Positions 17,541-28,500 of a stretch of 64,000 nucleotides of DNA are shown here, in pieces. The notes beneath the pieces are model-generated. The model was given only the letters and a program-made list of their open reading frames with translations, was not told the DNA's origin and did no database searches. Within the stretch, counting starts at the first letter, position 1, and every line of letters begins with the position of its first letter. Origin of the DNA: Vallitalea sp. (GTDB taxonomy: Bacteria; Bacillota; Clostridia; Lachnospirales; Vallitaleaceae); NCBI RefSeq assembly GCF_025211055.1, contig NZ_JAOARO010000088.1:62001-126000 (forward strand), given 5' to 3'. A program made the position numbers and the translations under genes.

Positions 17541-19751
17541 ATGAAGACATTAGGAAAAGTGTTAATAACTGGAGGATATGGATTTATTGGTTCTCATGTG
17601 GCTGAGAGATTCAATAAAGAAGGATACAAAATCTATATACTTGATGATTTGTCATCTGGTAGGGCAGATAATACTACAATAAAACACAAAAAATTCAATC
17701 TGAATATCACTGATCAAAAATGCGAAGAAATATTTAGAAGCAATAGATTTGACGTTGTTGTTCATCTTGCTGCAGTAACAGAGAATCATGAGTTTAACAA
17801 GTCATTAAATGAATATACAAAGTCTAATATTCTTGGTTTATCAAATATATTGGAGCTTTCGTCTAAATATAACGTATCTAAAGTTATATTTGCTTCTTCA
17901 GCAGATATATATGGTAATAAAGGTAATGGACCATATACTGAGGAAATGAAAGTTATGCCTCACAATTCTCTAGGTATTAGTAAAGAAGCAGGAGAAGGAT
18001 ATTGTAAATATTATAGCAAACGTTATAACCTTGAGACAGTAATTCTTAGAATATCTAATGTATATGGTCCAAGACAGCCAAAACAAAACGGAAACTTATC
18101 AAATATTTTACAAAAAGTTTCTGATGATGAAAAATTAGTTATAAATGATAATTGTTATGAAACAAGGGATTATATTTATGTTGAAGATGTAGCTTTTGCC
18201 ATTTATCAATGTGCTACAAGGCAATGTGAAGGTACATTTAATTTATCTACCAATACAGAAAATAGTCTTAAGGATATTTTCGAGCATCTAAAGAAAGTTA
18301 CGGATATTGATAATGTAACTTATGTAGATTCTATTAGAAACATTGGACAACATAGGTTAGATAATTCCCTATTGATTAATACAGTTAATTGGAAACCCAA
18401 ATATTCTTTGGAAGAAGGATTGAAAAAGACTTTGGTTTGGAATAATATCCATAATGATAGAGCTGAGGATATTACCAAAACTAAGGTAGATAATACAGAA
18501 AAAAACAGTCATAAGATATTACCTTATCTCGAAAATTTCATAGGATTTATGATTATTGCTGTTTTTTCTTATATGCAGATATTACGTGAAGATATAGCGT
18601 ATAATTATTACTGGGATTATAAGCTTATTTATATTATACTTATTGGGATTGTTTATGGTATAAAACAAGTTAGTATTGCAATAGCTCTAAGCTGTTTGTT
18701 GCAGATAGTATTGTATTTATATACTGGAAGAGATATTATATCATTTTTTTATAATGTGGATAATATTACTCATCTATCTATTTATATACTTATTGGTCTT
18801 ATTATAGGTTATGTTATTGATCGTAAAAACAGAGATATTAGATTTACCAACGAGGCATATGATCAGTCACTAGAAGATTATTCTTTTCTTAATCAAATAT
18901 ATGACAGTATTCTTATACAAAAAAACAAATTGGAAAACCAAATTATTGATTCCAATGACAGCTTTGCTAAGATATATGAGACTACAGCAAAATTAGAGAG
19001 TGTTGAAGTAGAGGATATTTATACAGGAGCTATCAATGTAATCGAGAAAATAATGAAAACAGATAGAGTAACTTTATATATATTAGACAATACAAAAAGT
19101 TTTATGAGGCTAGTAGCCAAGTCAAAAAAACTGGGTAAAAGTATTCCAGTTTCCGTTAAAGTTAGTGATTATGATGAGATACAAGATGTTATTAATAATA
19201 AAGGTGTTTATGTTAATCGAAAACTGAAACCTAATATTCCTATTCTTATTTCGCCAGTATATGATAATGAAGATGTAGTTGGCATTGTATCAATACATAA
19301 TGTTAAATTTGAAGAATTATCACTATATTATGAGAATTTATTTCATGTAGTTATGAGACTTATTTCCAGTTCATTATCAAGAGCTTATCGTTATAAAGAA
19401 GATACAAAATATATGAGATACAAAGAGGATACTAGATTTCTTCAAGGAGAAGCATTTTTCAATTTACTAAAAAGTAAGGAAAAAGCTAGAATAAGTTTTG
19501 AAATTGATTATATGGTATTGTCAGTAGAGCATTCTACAGATAAGACAGATGAAGAATATTATAAGTTATTATCACGTAGACTTAGTAAAGTTATAAGAGA
19601 AACGGATTATCTATGTATGGATGAAGATAATAATGTCTATATACTCTTATCTAATATTGACCAAGAGGATGCCCCGCTTGTTATAGAGAGATTTAGAATG
19701 AATGACGTCTATGTAACTATTGTTGAAAGTGAAAAGCTTTTAAGTGCATAA
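17541..19751 (+). CDS. pelD: Fusion of PelX-like SDR epimerase domain and PelD
   Basis: A 736-residue membrane protein. Residues 1-300 are an extended SDR (UDP-sugar 4-epimerase type) with TGGYGFIGSH (10-19), FASSADIYG and RISNVYGPRQ. The YxxxK active site reads LGISK (144-148), so the catalytic Tyr is Leu. About 330-430 holds four membrane helices, then a coiled-coil region, a GAF-like domain (about 480-600) and a degenerate GGDEF domain (about 640-736). The GGDEF motif is replaced by MDEDN, but an I-site RETD (686-689) lies where PelD binds c-di-GMP. PelD is the receptor that switches on Pel synthesis. I infer the same here, with an SDR that is probably not catalytic. The following gene starts 54 bp on. 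Confidence 0.85.
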   Translation: MKTLGKVLITGGYGFIGSHVAERFNKEGYKIYILDDLSSGRADNTTIKHKKFNLNITDQKCEEIFRSNRFDVVVHLAAVTENHEFNKSLNEYTKSNILGLSNILELSSKYNVSKVIFASSADIYGNKGNGPYTEEMKVMPHNSLGISKEAGEGYCKYYSKRYNLETVILRISNVYGPRQPKQNGNLSNILQKVSDDEKLVINDNCYETRDYIYVEDVAFAIYQCATRQCEGTFNLSTNTENSLKDIFEHLKKVTDIDNVTYVDSIRNIGQHRLDNSLLINTVNWKPKYSLEEGLKKTLVWNNIHNDRAEDITKTKVDNTEKNSHKILPYLENFIGFMIIAVFSYMQILREDIAYNYYWDYKLIYIILIGIVYGIKQVSIAIALSCLLQIVLYLYTGRDIISFFYNVDNITHLSIYILIGLIIGYVIDRKNRDIRFTNEAYDQSLEDYSFLNQIYDSILIQKNKLENQIIDSNDSFAKIYETTAKLESVEVEDIYTGAINVIEKIMKTDRVTLYILDNTKSFMRLVAKSKKLGKSIPVSVKVSDYDEIQDVINNKGVYVNRKLKPNIPILISPVYDNEDVVGIVSIHNVKFEELSLYYENLFHVVMRLISSSLSRAYRYKEDTKYMRYKEDTRFLQGEAFFNLLKSKEKARISFEIDYMVLSVEHSTDKTDEEYYKLLSRRLSKVIRETDYLCMDEDNNVYILLSNIDQEDAPLVIERFRMNDVYVTIVESEKLLSA

Positions 19752-19805
19752 CCATTACACTTTATAAATTATAAGTAAAATAATATGTTACAAAGGAATG
19801 GTTAG

Positions 19806-20699
19806 ATGAATAATTTGGAATTAATAAATTACAAATACTATTTTATGATTTATACATGTATCTGTATCTTATATAGTCTGTGTTTTTATAAAAAAAGTCG
19901 GCAAATGGTAATTATAAGATTAGTAATCACGATGGTTCTTCCTATTATTGGATTTGTTTTCTTTATAGTGATTGATATTAGTCTTAGGAGTAAAGGTAAA
20001 GAACATGATTTTGATTTTAATCAGATAACATCTTCAAGTGATTATTCCATATTTGATTGGAATAATAAAAGAGATATTATTCCAATAGAAGAGGCTCTTC
20101 TTCTTAATGATAATATAGTAAAACGAGATTTAGTCATTAATATGGTTAAAGAAAAAAGACTAAGTAATGTCAATGGGTTAAAACTAGCTTTGCAAGATGA
20201 AGATACAGAAACAAGCCATTATGCAGCAAGTGCAATCATGCAGATTAAGAGTGAATTTGAAAATAAGATAAAAGAGATATCTGTTAAATATGAACAAAAT
20301 AACAATGACAGTGAATTAATAGGAGAGTACATCAGTATTTTAAAAGATTATATAGATAGTGGTCTTATGGAAAGACAAATGGAAAAAAGATTTAGAAATG
20401 ATTATTCAAAATTATTAGCACAGATTATTAATTTAGGTACAAAAGAGAAAGAGTACTATATAATGAAAATTAATATAGATTTGGATATGGAAGACTATCA
20501 GCAAGCAAGATACTTCTGTAATTTGTTTCTAGACAAGTTTGAAAAGCTAGAAGATCCATATCTCTTATATATGAAATTGTATTATAGTCTCAAAGATTAT
20601 GATATGTTGAATAAGACGATTGAACAACTAGTTGAACTTCCTATCAGTTTATCAAATGAAGCGCTTAATAAAATTAGATTCTGGACGGCGATGACTTAA
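19806..20699 (+). CDS. pelE: PelE-like membrane protein with helical repeats
   Basis: A 297-residue protein with two membrane helices at the N-terminus (about 10-27 and 35-60), then a soluble all-helical part with TPR/HEAT-like pattern (DDETSHYAASAIMQIKSEFE-like segments and LEDPYLLYMKLYYSLKDYD). This is the layout of PelE, which joins PelD, PelF and PelG in the membrane complex that makes Pel. Sequence similarity in this family is low, so the call depends on layout and on the position directly between pelD and pelA. Its TAA overlaps the next ATG by one base (TAATG). Confidence 0.75.
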   Translation: MNNLELINYKYYFMIYTCICILYSLCFYKKSRQMVIIRLVITMVLPIIGFVFFIVIDISLRSKGKEHDFDFNQITSSSDYSIFDWNNKRDIIPIEEALLLNDNIVKRDLVINMVKEKRLSNVNGLKLALQDEDTETSHYAASAIMQIKSEFENKIKEISVKYEQNNNDSELIGEYISILKDYIDSGLMERQMEKRFRNDYSKLLAQIINLGTKEKEYYIMKINIDLDMEDYQQARYFCNLFLDKFEKLEDPYLLYMKLYYSLKDYDMLNKTIEQLVELPISLSNEALNKIRFWTAMT

Positions 20700-22507
20700 T
20701 GAAAAATAAGACAGTTATTTACATAATTATAATTTTAATAGGTATTATGGGTATTGCGTATGGAGGTATGCACTCAGGGTATGTTCTAAAATTAATAAAG
20801 AACGTTAATGAGTACAATAAGATTGAGAATTATGGATTACTTAATTCTCAGCATATTAATGATATTGAAAAAGAACTATTTGAAAAACATTTAATAATCT
20901 ATGATAAAAATTCAATTGGTGGAGAATTAGTAAAAGACAATGTAATAAAAACATATGAGTATATGAAAAAAGATTATGATCTAATAGAAGTAAAAGATGT
21001 AAAAACTATTAATCAAAGTTACGAAACCATAGTGGTAACATCGGATATGGAAACTTTTTCATCATTTGAAGATTTAGAAAGGTATGTGGCTGATGGTGGA
21101 CATGCTTTTATAGTCTATCATACCACTACTGATGGTTTTATTAATACAATCTTTGGTATTGAAGAAGCAGGTAAAACAGTTGAATCTAACGGTATATTGT
21201 TAAAAGATAACTTGCTTATTAAAAATGATGGCTATAAACTCAATAATAATGCTATAACTAATTCAATGAGAGATGTTACACTAAGCAAAGGTACAACTGT
21301 TTATGCAGAAACAGCTGATTCTATACCTCTTTTATGGGATATTGATTATAAAAAAGGTAAGTTTATGATTTTTAATGGAACATGTTTAGAAGGCAAGGAA
21401 AACAGAGGGATATTAGCAGGAGCTTTGGGATTATTAGTTGAAGATTATATTTATCCCATTCTTAATGCCAAAATATGTTATATTGATGATTTCCCTTCAC
21501 CTATTCCTAGTGGATTTAATGAAAACATATATAGAGACTATGGTCTTACAATTGAAGAATTCTACAAAAGAGTTTGGTGGCCTGATATATTAAAAGGTGC
21601 TAAGTTATATGATGTCAAATATACAGGAGTAATTATTGAAACTTATAATGATGATGTAACCCCTCCATTTGACTCAGGAAGTTATGATACAAAAGATAAT
21701 TTAATTATGTATGGACGAGAATTATTGAAAAATAATGGAGAACTTGGTTTTCATGGTTATAATCATCAATCTTTTGCACCAGAAGGTTTTATAAAAGAAG
21801 ATTTGGGATATAACTCATGGGAAAGTACTGAAGACATGAAGGAAGCATTAAAGGAAATTAATCGTTTTTCTAAGGAAGTATTTCCTTATTATAATTTCAA
21901 AGTTTATGTACCACCATCTAATATATTACATCCTATGGGAAGAGCAGCTATTAAGGAAGCTGTTCCTAGTATGAATATCTTAGCTAGTTTATACCTTGCT
22001 GGGGAAGGATCTGATGCTTATGTTCAGGAGTTTGAAATCGCTAAGGATCAAATAATTGAATTACCCCGTATAACATATGATTATATCAATGAGGAAGGTG
22101 AAGATTGGTTTATATATACAACTATTAATTTGCTTGGTGTGTTTTCACATTTCATTCATCCTGATGATATCTTGGATCCAAAAAGAAATATGGGATATTC
22201 TTGGGAGGAAATGAAAGAACAATATAATGAAATGTTAAAAGACATAAAAGATAAATATGGATGGCTAAGAAGTATGACTGCTTCACAAGCAGCAGAAGAA
22301 TTAAAAAAGTACTTACAATGTGATGTAAAATTTGTCAAGAATGAAGATGAGATTTATGGTTTTATGACAAATTTTAGAAAAGATATGTATTTTATACTAC
22401 GGACAGAAAAAGAAATAAAGAAAACTATTAGTTGCACAGTAATAGAAATTGATAAAGATGTATATCTGGTTCATACAAAAGAGCCTGAATTTGCTGTCAA
22501 ATTCTAA
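20699..22507 (+). CDS. pelA: PelA-type polysaccharide deacetylase (DUF2194)
   Basis: A 602-residue secreted protein anchored by one N-terminal helix (VIYIIIILIGIMGIAYGG). About residues 60-250 look like the glutamine-amidotransferase-like fold seen in the middle of PelA. Residues about 255-540 form a CE4/CE18-like deacetylase barrel: DD in CYIDDFPSP (263-264), HxxxH in GFHGYNHQ (352-356) and FKVYVPPSNI. It should remove N-acetyl groups from nascent Pel. The hydrolase half of Pseudomonas PelA is missing and is probably replaced by the separate divergent enzyme at 16441-17253, as in Gram-positive loci where the two activities are separate. Confidence 0.82.
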   Translation: MKNKTVIYIIIILIGIMGIAYGGMHSGYVLKLIKNVNEYNKIENYGLLNSQHINDIEKELFEKHLIIYDKNSIGGELVKDNVIKTYEYMKKDYDLIEVKDVKTINQSYETIVVTSDMETFSSFEDLERYVADGGHAFIVYHTTTDGFINTIFGIEEAGKTVESNGILLKDNLLIKNDGYKLNNNAITNSMRDVTLSKGTTVYAETADSIPLLWDIDYKKGKFMIFNGTCLEGKENRGILAGALGLLVEDYIYPILNAKICYIDDFPSPIPSGFNENIYRDYGLTIEEFYKRVWWPDILKGAKLYDVKYTGVIIETYNDDVTPPFDSGSYDTKDNLIMYGRELLKNNGELGFHGYNHQSFAPEGFIKEDLGYNSWESTEDMKEALKEINRFSKEVFPYYNFKVYVPPSNILHPMGRAAIKEAVPSMNILASLYLAGEGSDAYVQEFEIAKDQIIELPRITYDYINEEGEDWFIYTTINLLGVFSHFIHPDDILDPKRNMGYSWEEMKEQYNEMLKDIKDKYGWLRSMTASQAAEELKKYLQCDVKFVKNEDEIYGFMTNFRKDMYFILRTEKEIKKTISCTVIEIDKDVYLVHTKEPEFAVKF

Positions 22508-22511
22508 ATAT

Positions 22512-22548
22512 ATAAGTAGAATTAAATTAATTAATTAATTCTACTTAT
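22512..22548 (+). repeat. Perfect 13-bp hairpin between pelA and pelF
   Basis: ATAAGTAGAATTA (22512-22524) and its exact complement (22536-22548), 11-base AT loop, four bases after the pelA stop. There is no T-run after it, so it may be a processing or stability element rather than a full terminator. The pelA-pelF gap of 115 bp is the widest in the operon. Confidence 0.7.
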
Positions 22549-22622
22549 AAAATCAAGAGAAATATATTGAACTTTTAAAATGGGTGTATAGATAATTAAA
22601 ATAGAAAGAAAGGATGGATAAT

Positions 22623-24047
22623 ATGAGGATATGTCTAATTACAGAGGGAAGTTATCCTTATGTTATAGGTGGGGTTTCTTCGTGGATTGATGCATTAATA
22701 AGTAATTTTCCACAGCATGAATTCATTCTTTATTGTATAGGTGCTAAAGAGGCACAAAGAGGTAAATATTTATATAAAATCCACGATAATACTACAGAAA
22801 TTAAAGAAATTTTTCTTGATGAATTTCTAAAAGAAAAAGGTAAGTATGGAAAAAGATATAAAATAGATCCTATACATACGAAAATTATATCTGATATATT
22901 ATGTGGAGAAAATATTGATTGGTATGAATTTTTTATATGCATTAGGAATATCGGTTTCAAGAATGTATCAGAATTTTTTATGAGTAAGAGTTTTTTTGAC
23001 ATTATAAAACAAGTCTATGATAATAAATATGCTCATATTCCATTTACGGAATATTTTTGGACTATAAGGTCAATGTTACTACCATTATTCAATCTACTTG
23101 TGCAGGATATACCAAAAGCAGATATTTACCATAGTGTTGCAACTGGTTATGCCGGTATTATTGCTAGTTTGGGAAGTGCTTTGTATAATAAGCCTTTTCT
23201 ATTAACAGAACATGGCATTTATTCAAGAGAAAGGGAAGAAGAAATTATCAAGGCTGATTGGGTGAAAGGATATCTAAAAGATATATGGATTGATTTTTTT
23301 AATCTACTGGGTAATTGTTCTTATGATTGTGCTTGTAAAGTAGTTAGTTTGTTTGAAAAAAATAGGGAGATTGAGATAGATATTGGTTGTGAAAAAGAAA
23401 AAACAATGATTATTCATAACGGTATTGATGTAGATAAATATAAGGATATAACTCAAAAACAACCAGATGATGAATTTATAAACATAGGAGCTATCATTAG
23501 AGTTGTACCTATAAAAGATATTAAGACTATGATAGAAGCGTTTTCTTATGTGAAGAGACGAATCCCTAATGTACGATTCTATATTATGGGACCAATTGAT
23601 GAAGAGCCAGAGTATTATGAGGAATGTCAAAGTCTAGTTGATATACTTAAGGTTGAAGATATTATATTTACTGGGAGAGTTAACATAATAGATTATCTTG
23701 GCAAGATGGATATTCTTGTATTAACCAGTATAAGTGAAGGACAGCCTTTAGCTATACTTGAAGGATTGGCATGTAAGAAACCATTTGTCACTACCAATGT
23801 AGGTAGCTGTAAAGAGCTTTTATATGGAAATGAAGAGGATAATTACGGCTTGGCAGGATTAGTAGTGCCAGTAATGGATTATGAAGAAATAGGAAAAGCA
23901 GTGGTGAAACTATGTAAAAATAAAGAACTTAGAGAACAGATGGGACAAAATGGATATGAACGGGTATCTCATTTTTACACACATGATATGTTTATTGATC
24001 AGTATGACAAATTATATAATAGGTTGGTGGAAGAATGGCAGGAATAG
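22623..24047 (+). CDS. pelF: PelF glycosyltransferase (GT4)
   Basis: A cytoplasmic GT-B glycosyltransferase of 474 residues that polymerises Pel from UDP-GalNAc/GlcNAc. The PelF N-terminal signature ITEGSYPYVIGGVSSWI is present (about 6-22), with HGIYSREREEEI in the middle and the GT4 donor-site region SISEGQPLAILEGLACKKPF (about 375-394; the two Glu spaced as in EX7E). The start chosen is ATG 22623, eight bases after AAGGA. The ATG at 22614 overlaps that site. It overlaps pelG by 13 bp, which indicates coupling of the two partners. Confidence 0.93.
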   Translation: MRICLITEGSYPYVIGGVSSWIDALISNFPQHEFILYCIGAKEAQRGKYLYKIHDNTTEIKEIFLDEFLKEKGKYGKRYKIDPIHTKIISDILCGENIDWYEFFICIRNIGFKNVSEFFMSKSFFDIIKQVYDNKYAHIPFTEYFWTIRSMLLPLFNLLVQDIPKADIYHSVATGYAGIIASLGSALYNKPFLLTEHGIYSREREEEIIKADWVKGYLKDIWIDFFNLLGNCSYDCACKVVSLFEKNREIEIDIGCEKEKTMIIHNGIDVDKYKDITQKQPDDEFINIGAIIRVVPIKDIKTMIEAFSYVKRRIPNVRFYIMGPIDEEPEYYEECQSLVDILKVEDIIFTGRVNIIDYLGKMDILVLTSISEGQPLAILEGLACKKPFVTTNVGSCKELLYGNEEDNYGLAGLVVPVMDYEEIGKAVVKLCKNKELREQMGQNGYERVSHFYTHDMFIDQYDKLYNRLVEEWQE

Positions 24048-25483
24048 GTTTTAGGTTGAAAAAACTGTTTAGTGACAAAGGATATTTATATAAACTTAGA
24101 GCGTATTTTTTCTCAACTATTGTTACAACAGGACCGATTATTATGTGTACATGTCTTATTGTGTTTATACAATTATTTATGAATGCAGTTAAACTACCTT
24201 ATTTACAAAAACAATTGATTATAGGATCAATTGTGTATCCTTTTGTTTTTTCACAGATTATTACTAGTATTTTCTCTATGGTCATAACAAGATATGTATC
24301 AGATTTATTATATAAAAAAGAATATAATAAGATAAATGCATCTTATTTGGGCGTCATAACCCTCTCGTTAATTATTGGAGGAGTTTTGGGATTTGTATTT
24401 TACGCAAGGTCTCCTCTTCAAATAAGATATAAGATTCCACCTTATATTTTATTCATGGAACTTATTATCCTATGGTTACAGACAGTTTACTTATCTGCTT
24501 TTAGGGATTATATGAGAATTGTTAAGGGATTCTTATATGGAATTTTAATTACTGTAATAACAGTCTATGTTTGTCTTAGTGTACTACGGTTGGATGTTAC
24601 CATGTCTATATTAATTGGGATGGATGTAGGTTTTTTTGTGATAGTATCCATATTGACTTATTATATCATCAAATATTTTAATAAACTTGGTAAAGATTAT
24701 TTTGTATTTATTAAATATATAGATAAATATGCTTCATTAATATATGTATCATTTTTTTATACATTGGGTATATATGGACATAATTTCCTGTTTTGGCGAA
24801 GTAATCTAGGTGTAACTATTTTTGAAACATATGTTTTTGCACCAGTATATGATGTAGCTGTCTTTTATGCTTTTTTAACTGTATTACCAGCTACGGTTAT
24901 ATTTGTTGTTAATGTAGAGACTTCCTTTTATGATAGGTATAAAGAGTACTATAGTCTAATTACCACAGGTGGTAATGGTATGGAAATATCTAAAGCAAGA
25001 GATAGAATGATTTTTGTTCTTTGGCAGGAGATAAGAAAATTAATAGAGATACAATTTTTTATATCTCTTCTTTGTATGATTTTAGGAAATATCTTCTTGC
25101 CGTATGTTGGTGTAACAGGTTTATCATTGAATATTTTCATTATCTTATCATTAGGTTCGTTTTGCTGTTTTATGATGTTTTTTATTATGCTTATCATGTT
25201 ATACTTTGAAGATAGAAAAGGTGCTGCAATGATTATATCCATTTTCTTTATTGGGAACATTCTATTGACTCAGGTTTCCATAAGGTTAGGGGAGGTATAT
25301 TATGGTTTTGGTTTTTTTATTGCTTCCATAATTGGATTTTCAATAGCGGTAACAAGATTAACCAATTATTTGAATGAAATTGACTATCATACATTTTGTT
25401 CGCAGCCAGTAATCGCAAGAGAAAATTCTGGTGTATTTCATAGGATTGTAAAAGTATTATACAAAGAGCATACAGAAAAATAA
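24035..25483 (+). CDS. pelG: PelG membrane transporter of the Pel complex
   Basis: A 482-residue protein with about 12 membrane helices of the MOP/PST type. The PelG start MAGIGFRLKKLF and AYFFSTIVTTGPIIM are characteristic. It likely moves the polymer across the membrane together with PelD, PelE and PelF. It starts inside the end of pelF (13-bp overlap). Confidence 0.92.
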   Translation: MAGIGFRLKKLFSDKGYLYKLRAYFFSTIVTTGPIIMCTCLIVFIQLFMNAVKLPYLQKQLIIGSIVYPFVFSQIITSIFSMVITRYVSDLLYKKEYNKINASYLGVITLSLIIGGVLGFVFYARSPLQIRYKIPPYILFMELIILWLQTVYLSAFRDYMRIVKGFLYGILITVITVYVCLSVLRLDVTMSILIGMDVGFFVIVSILTYYIIKYFNKLGKDYFVFIKYIDKYASLIYVSFFYTLGIYGHNFLFWRSNLGVTIFETYVFAPVYDVAVFYAFLTVLPATVIFVVNVETSFYDRYKEYYSLITTGGNGMEISKARDRMIFVLWQEIRKLIEIQFFISLLCMILGNIFLPYVGVTGLSLNIFIILSLGSFCCFMMFFIMLIMLYFEDRKGAAMIISIFFIGNILLTQVSIRLGEVYYGFGFFIASIIGFSIAVTRLTNYLNEIDYHTFCSQPVIARENSGVFHRIVKVLYKEHTEK

Positions 25484-25524
25484 ACCAATATCTATCAGAA
25501 TAAAATCAAAAAGGGGAGCTTAGT

Positions 25525-28500
25525 TTGAAGATAAAAAGATATATTCCTTTTATTCTATTGTGTGTAATTTTTACTATATCTTTATTTATGTTATTCAGTG
25601 GAGATAAATATAAGCACGATAGTATGATTGTTGATAATGATGAATTAAATAAAGATTCCATGCTTGAACAGGAGGAAGTTGATTTGATTAAGCCTCCGGT
25701 ACCACCTAGTAAGATAGTTATTGAGGAACATATTAATGGTATTCAATTGTCATGGGAACCTATACAAGATGTTTCTGCTTATGAGATTAAGATTAATGAT
25801 GAAGCAGTTGTAAGTACAAGTACTAATGAATATATCCATAAGGGTATTAAGCCAGGTATTAGGTATACATATAATATAAGATCCATTGATAAATATGGTA
25901 TTGGCAAGTGGAGCAAATCAATATATGGTATACCAAAAAAACCAGAAAAAATAATTCTCGATGAAAAAATAGAGATGGATGGGGCTATAAGTGATTGGGA
26001 GGGTATTAATCCTTTATTTTCAAATGAACAGTTAGGTATAACTGTTGTCTACGATAATGACAATATGTATTTAATGGTGCATGGGGAACAGATTCAAGAT
26101 GGACACTGTTTTTATATTGATTGTGATAGTAATAAGAATACAGGTTATATTCAAACTGGTTGGATAGGTACAGGTGTTGAATTTATGGTATGTGATTCTA
26201 CATTATATCAATATAAAGGAAAAGGGTCAGATTGGTTATGGGATAACATGACAGATATTGATTATTTTATAGGGAACAATATAGCAGAATTCATTATCCC
26301 ACTTGCTAGTATGGGTATCACTGACGTTTTAGATATAAGAATGGGATATTCACTTGGAGAAGATATTCATATACCTGATAAGAGCAATGAAATGTTTTTT
26401 GTTAGCCAAGAGATTCTATATGATTTATCAGCTATAAAACCACCTGCCTTACTAGGTACAGAAATCACAGCTTCTAAAATAATAATAAAATTTGAAGGTG
26501 TGGACAAGGCTGAGGGTTATGAAATGGAAGTTGATAATAAGATTATTAATCTTGAAAAAGAAAATTTCTATCGACATACAGGGCTTGAGCCAGGCAGCAA
26601 TCATACATATCGTATAAGGGCAAAATCAAGTGAAAGAAATAGTCTATGGAGTAAGAAATGGGTATTACAGACACATTCCATGAATCCAGTACCTGGCAAG
26701 ATAAAGGTTGATGGAAAGATCAATGATTGGACATATCTATATAAAGAATTGGCTAGTGACAAGCTAACTAGTGGTATTTATACTGCATGGACTAATAATA
26801 CTCTTGGATTGCTAGTAATTAATCCCGATATGGGTAATGACGATATTATATATATTGATAGTGGTAATGAAAATAGTGTTGGATACAAATCCCTGCCATG
26901 GAATTATCCAAAAGCAGATTATCTCATTGATGGTAAAACTATCAGTAGATATATAGGTAATGGAAGTGATTGGAAATGGTATCCAATGGGAGAAGCGTCT
27001 GTTGTTAAGACAAAAGAAATAATAGAAGTTAAAATAGATATATCACTATTTGATTTCAAAAAACCTCGTGAGATTGGATTAGGGTTCATGTTAGATGATA
27101 ATAACTGTATACCATCTGAAGGAAAAGACATGATATCAGGATATAAAGTCTTAACTGATATTGCTCAACAGTTATATAGTCCAGAGCAGGTAGAACTTCT
27201 TTCAGGGTCTAGGAGTATTGATATGAAGTGGGAACCTGTTTATGGCGCACAAAAGTATGAAATAGAAGTTAATGGCAAGATAATTGGTACCAGTCAAAAA
27301 AGTGAATATAAACATATAGATATAATTCCAAACACCACGTATTCATATAGAATAAGGGCTATTAATGATGATGTAATCAGTTCATGGAGCCAACCATTCA
27401 CGAGGAAGACATTGGCTGACAATATTAAGATTAGTGTTGATGGCAGGTCTGAAGATTGGAATAAACTTATGCTGAGTGCTTATGATGAAAAAAATAATGT
27501 AAAACTTTATACATTACAAGATAAAAAAGGTCTGTACTTTCTTATACAAGGAGAAAAATTGAATGGTGAAAGCAATATTTATTTAGATGTTGATGGTAGC
27601 AGTACTGGTTATAATGTATTAGAATGGCAGCAGTCAGGCGCTGATTACTTGTTATATGAAAACTATGTTTCTAAGTATACAGGTAATGGAGAAAATTGGT
27701 CTTGGAAAGATATTGGTGAAGCTAATATCATTTCAGAGAGCAATATGATAGAAGGATATATAGATTTTCAGTTACTGGATAATAGCAATAAGAATGAATT
27801 AATGATTGGGTTTATTAATAATGATGTCATATATTTACCTTCAGCTTTACAGGGAATGATTAAGGCTAATCATGTTGGGGCAGTATACCAAGATTTAGAA
27901 ACACCTTCGTCTGTAGTTGTTCAACCTACAATTGATTATATTTCTTTAGAATGGGAAGGAGTAAAAGGAGCTACTTCTTATGAGATTGAAAAAAATAATA
28001 AAATTATTCAGGTAGATTCAACTAGCTATAAGGATATGGATGTCCAAGCAGGAAAAGAGTATACATATCGTATTCGCAGCAAGAATTCTTATACAACTAG
28101 TGGTTGGAGTGAGAAAGTTACAAAGACATTGATAGCTTTAGAACCACATATTAAACTTGATGGGATAACAACTGATTGGATTGGGATAGAGCCAGTTGCA
28201 GATAATGAAATTATTAGTTTATATGCTTATATTGATAAGTACTATTTGAATATCATGGTACAGGAAAAAGAAGTAAGTAAGGAGAATTATATCTATATTG
28301 ATGTGGACAATGATAATAAAACAGGATATAGAAACTCTAATTGGGTAGATTGTGGAGTAGATTATGTGGTAATTAACGGATATCTTCATAAGTATGTAGG
28401 TGATGGTGATAATTGGTCATTTGAATATATAAGAGAGATTACTAGCATTAAGAAAGGTAATGTTCATGAGATCAAACTGGTTAAAGGTTATATTGGTATG

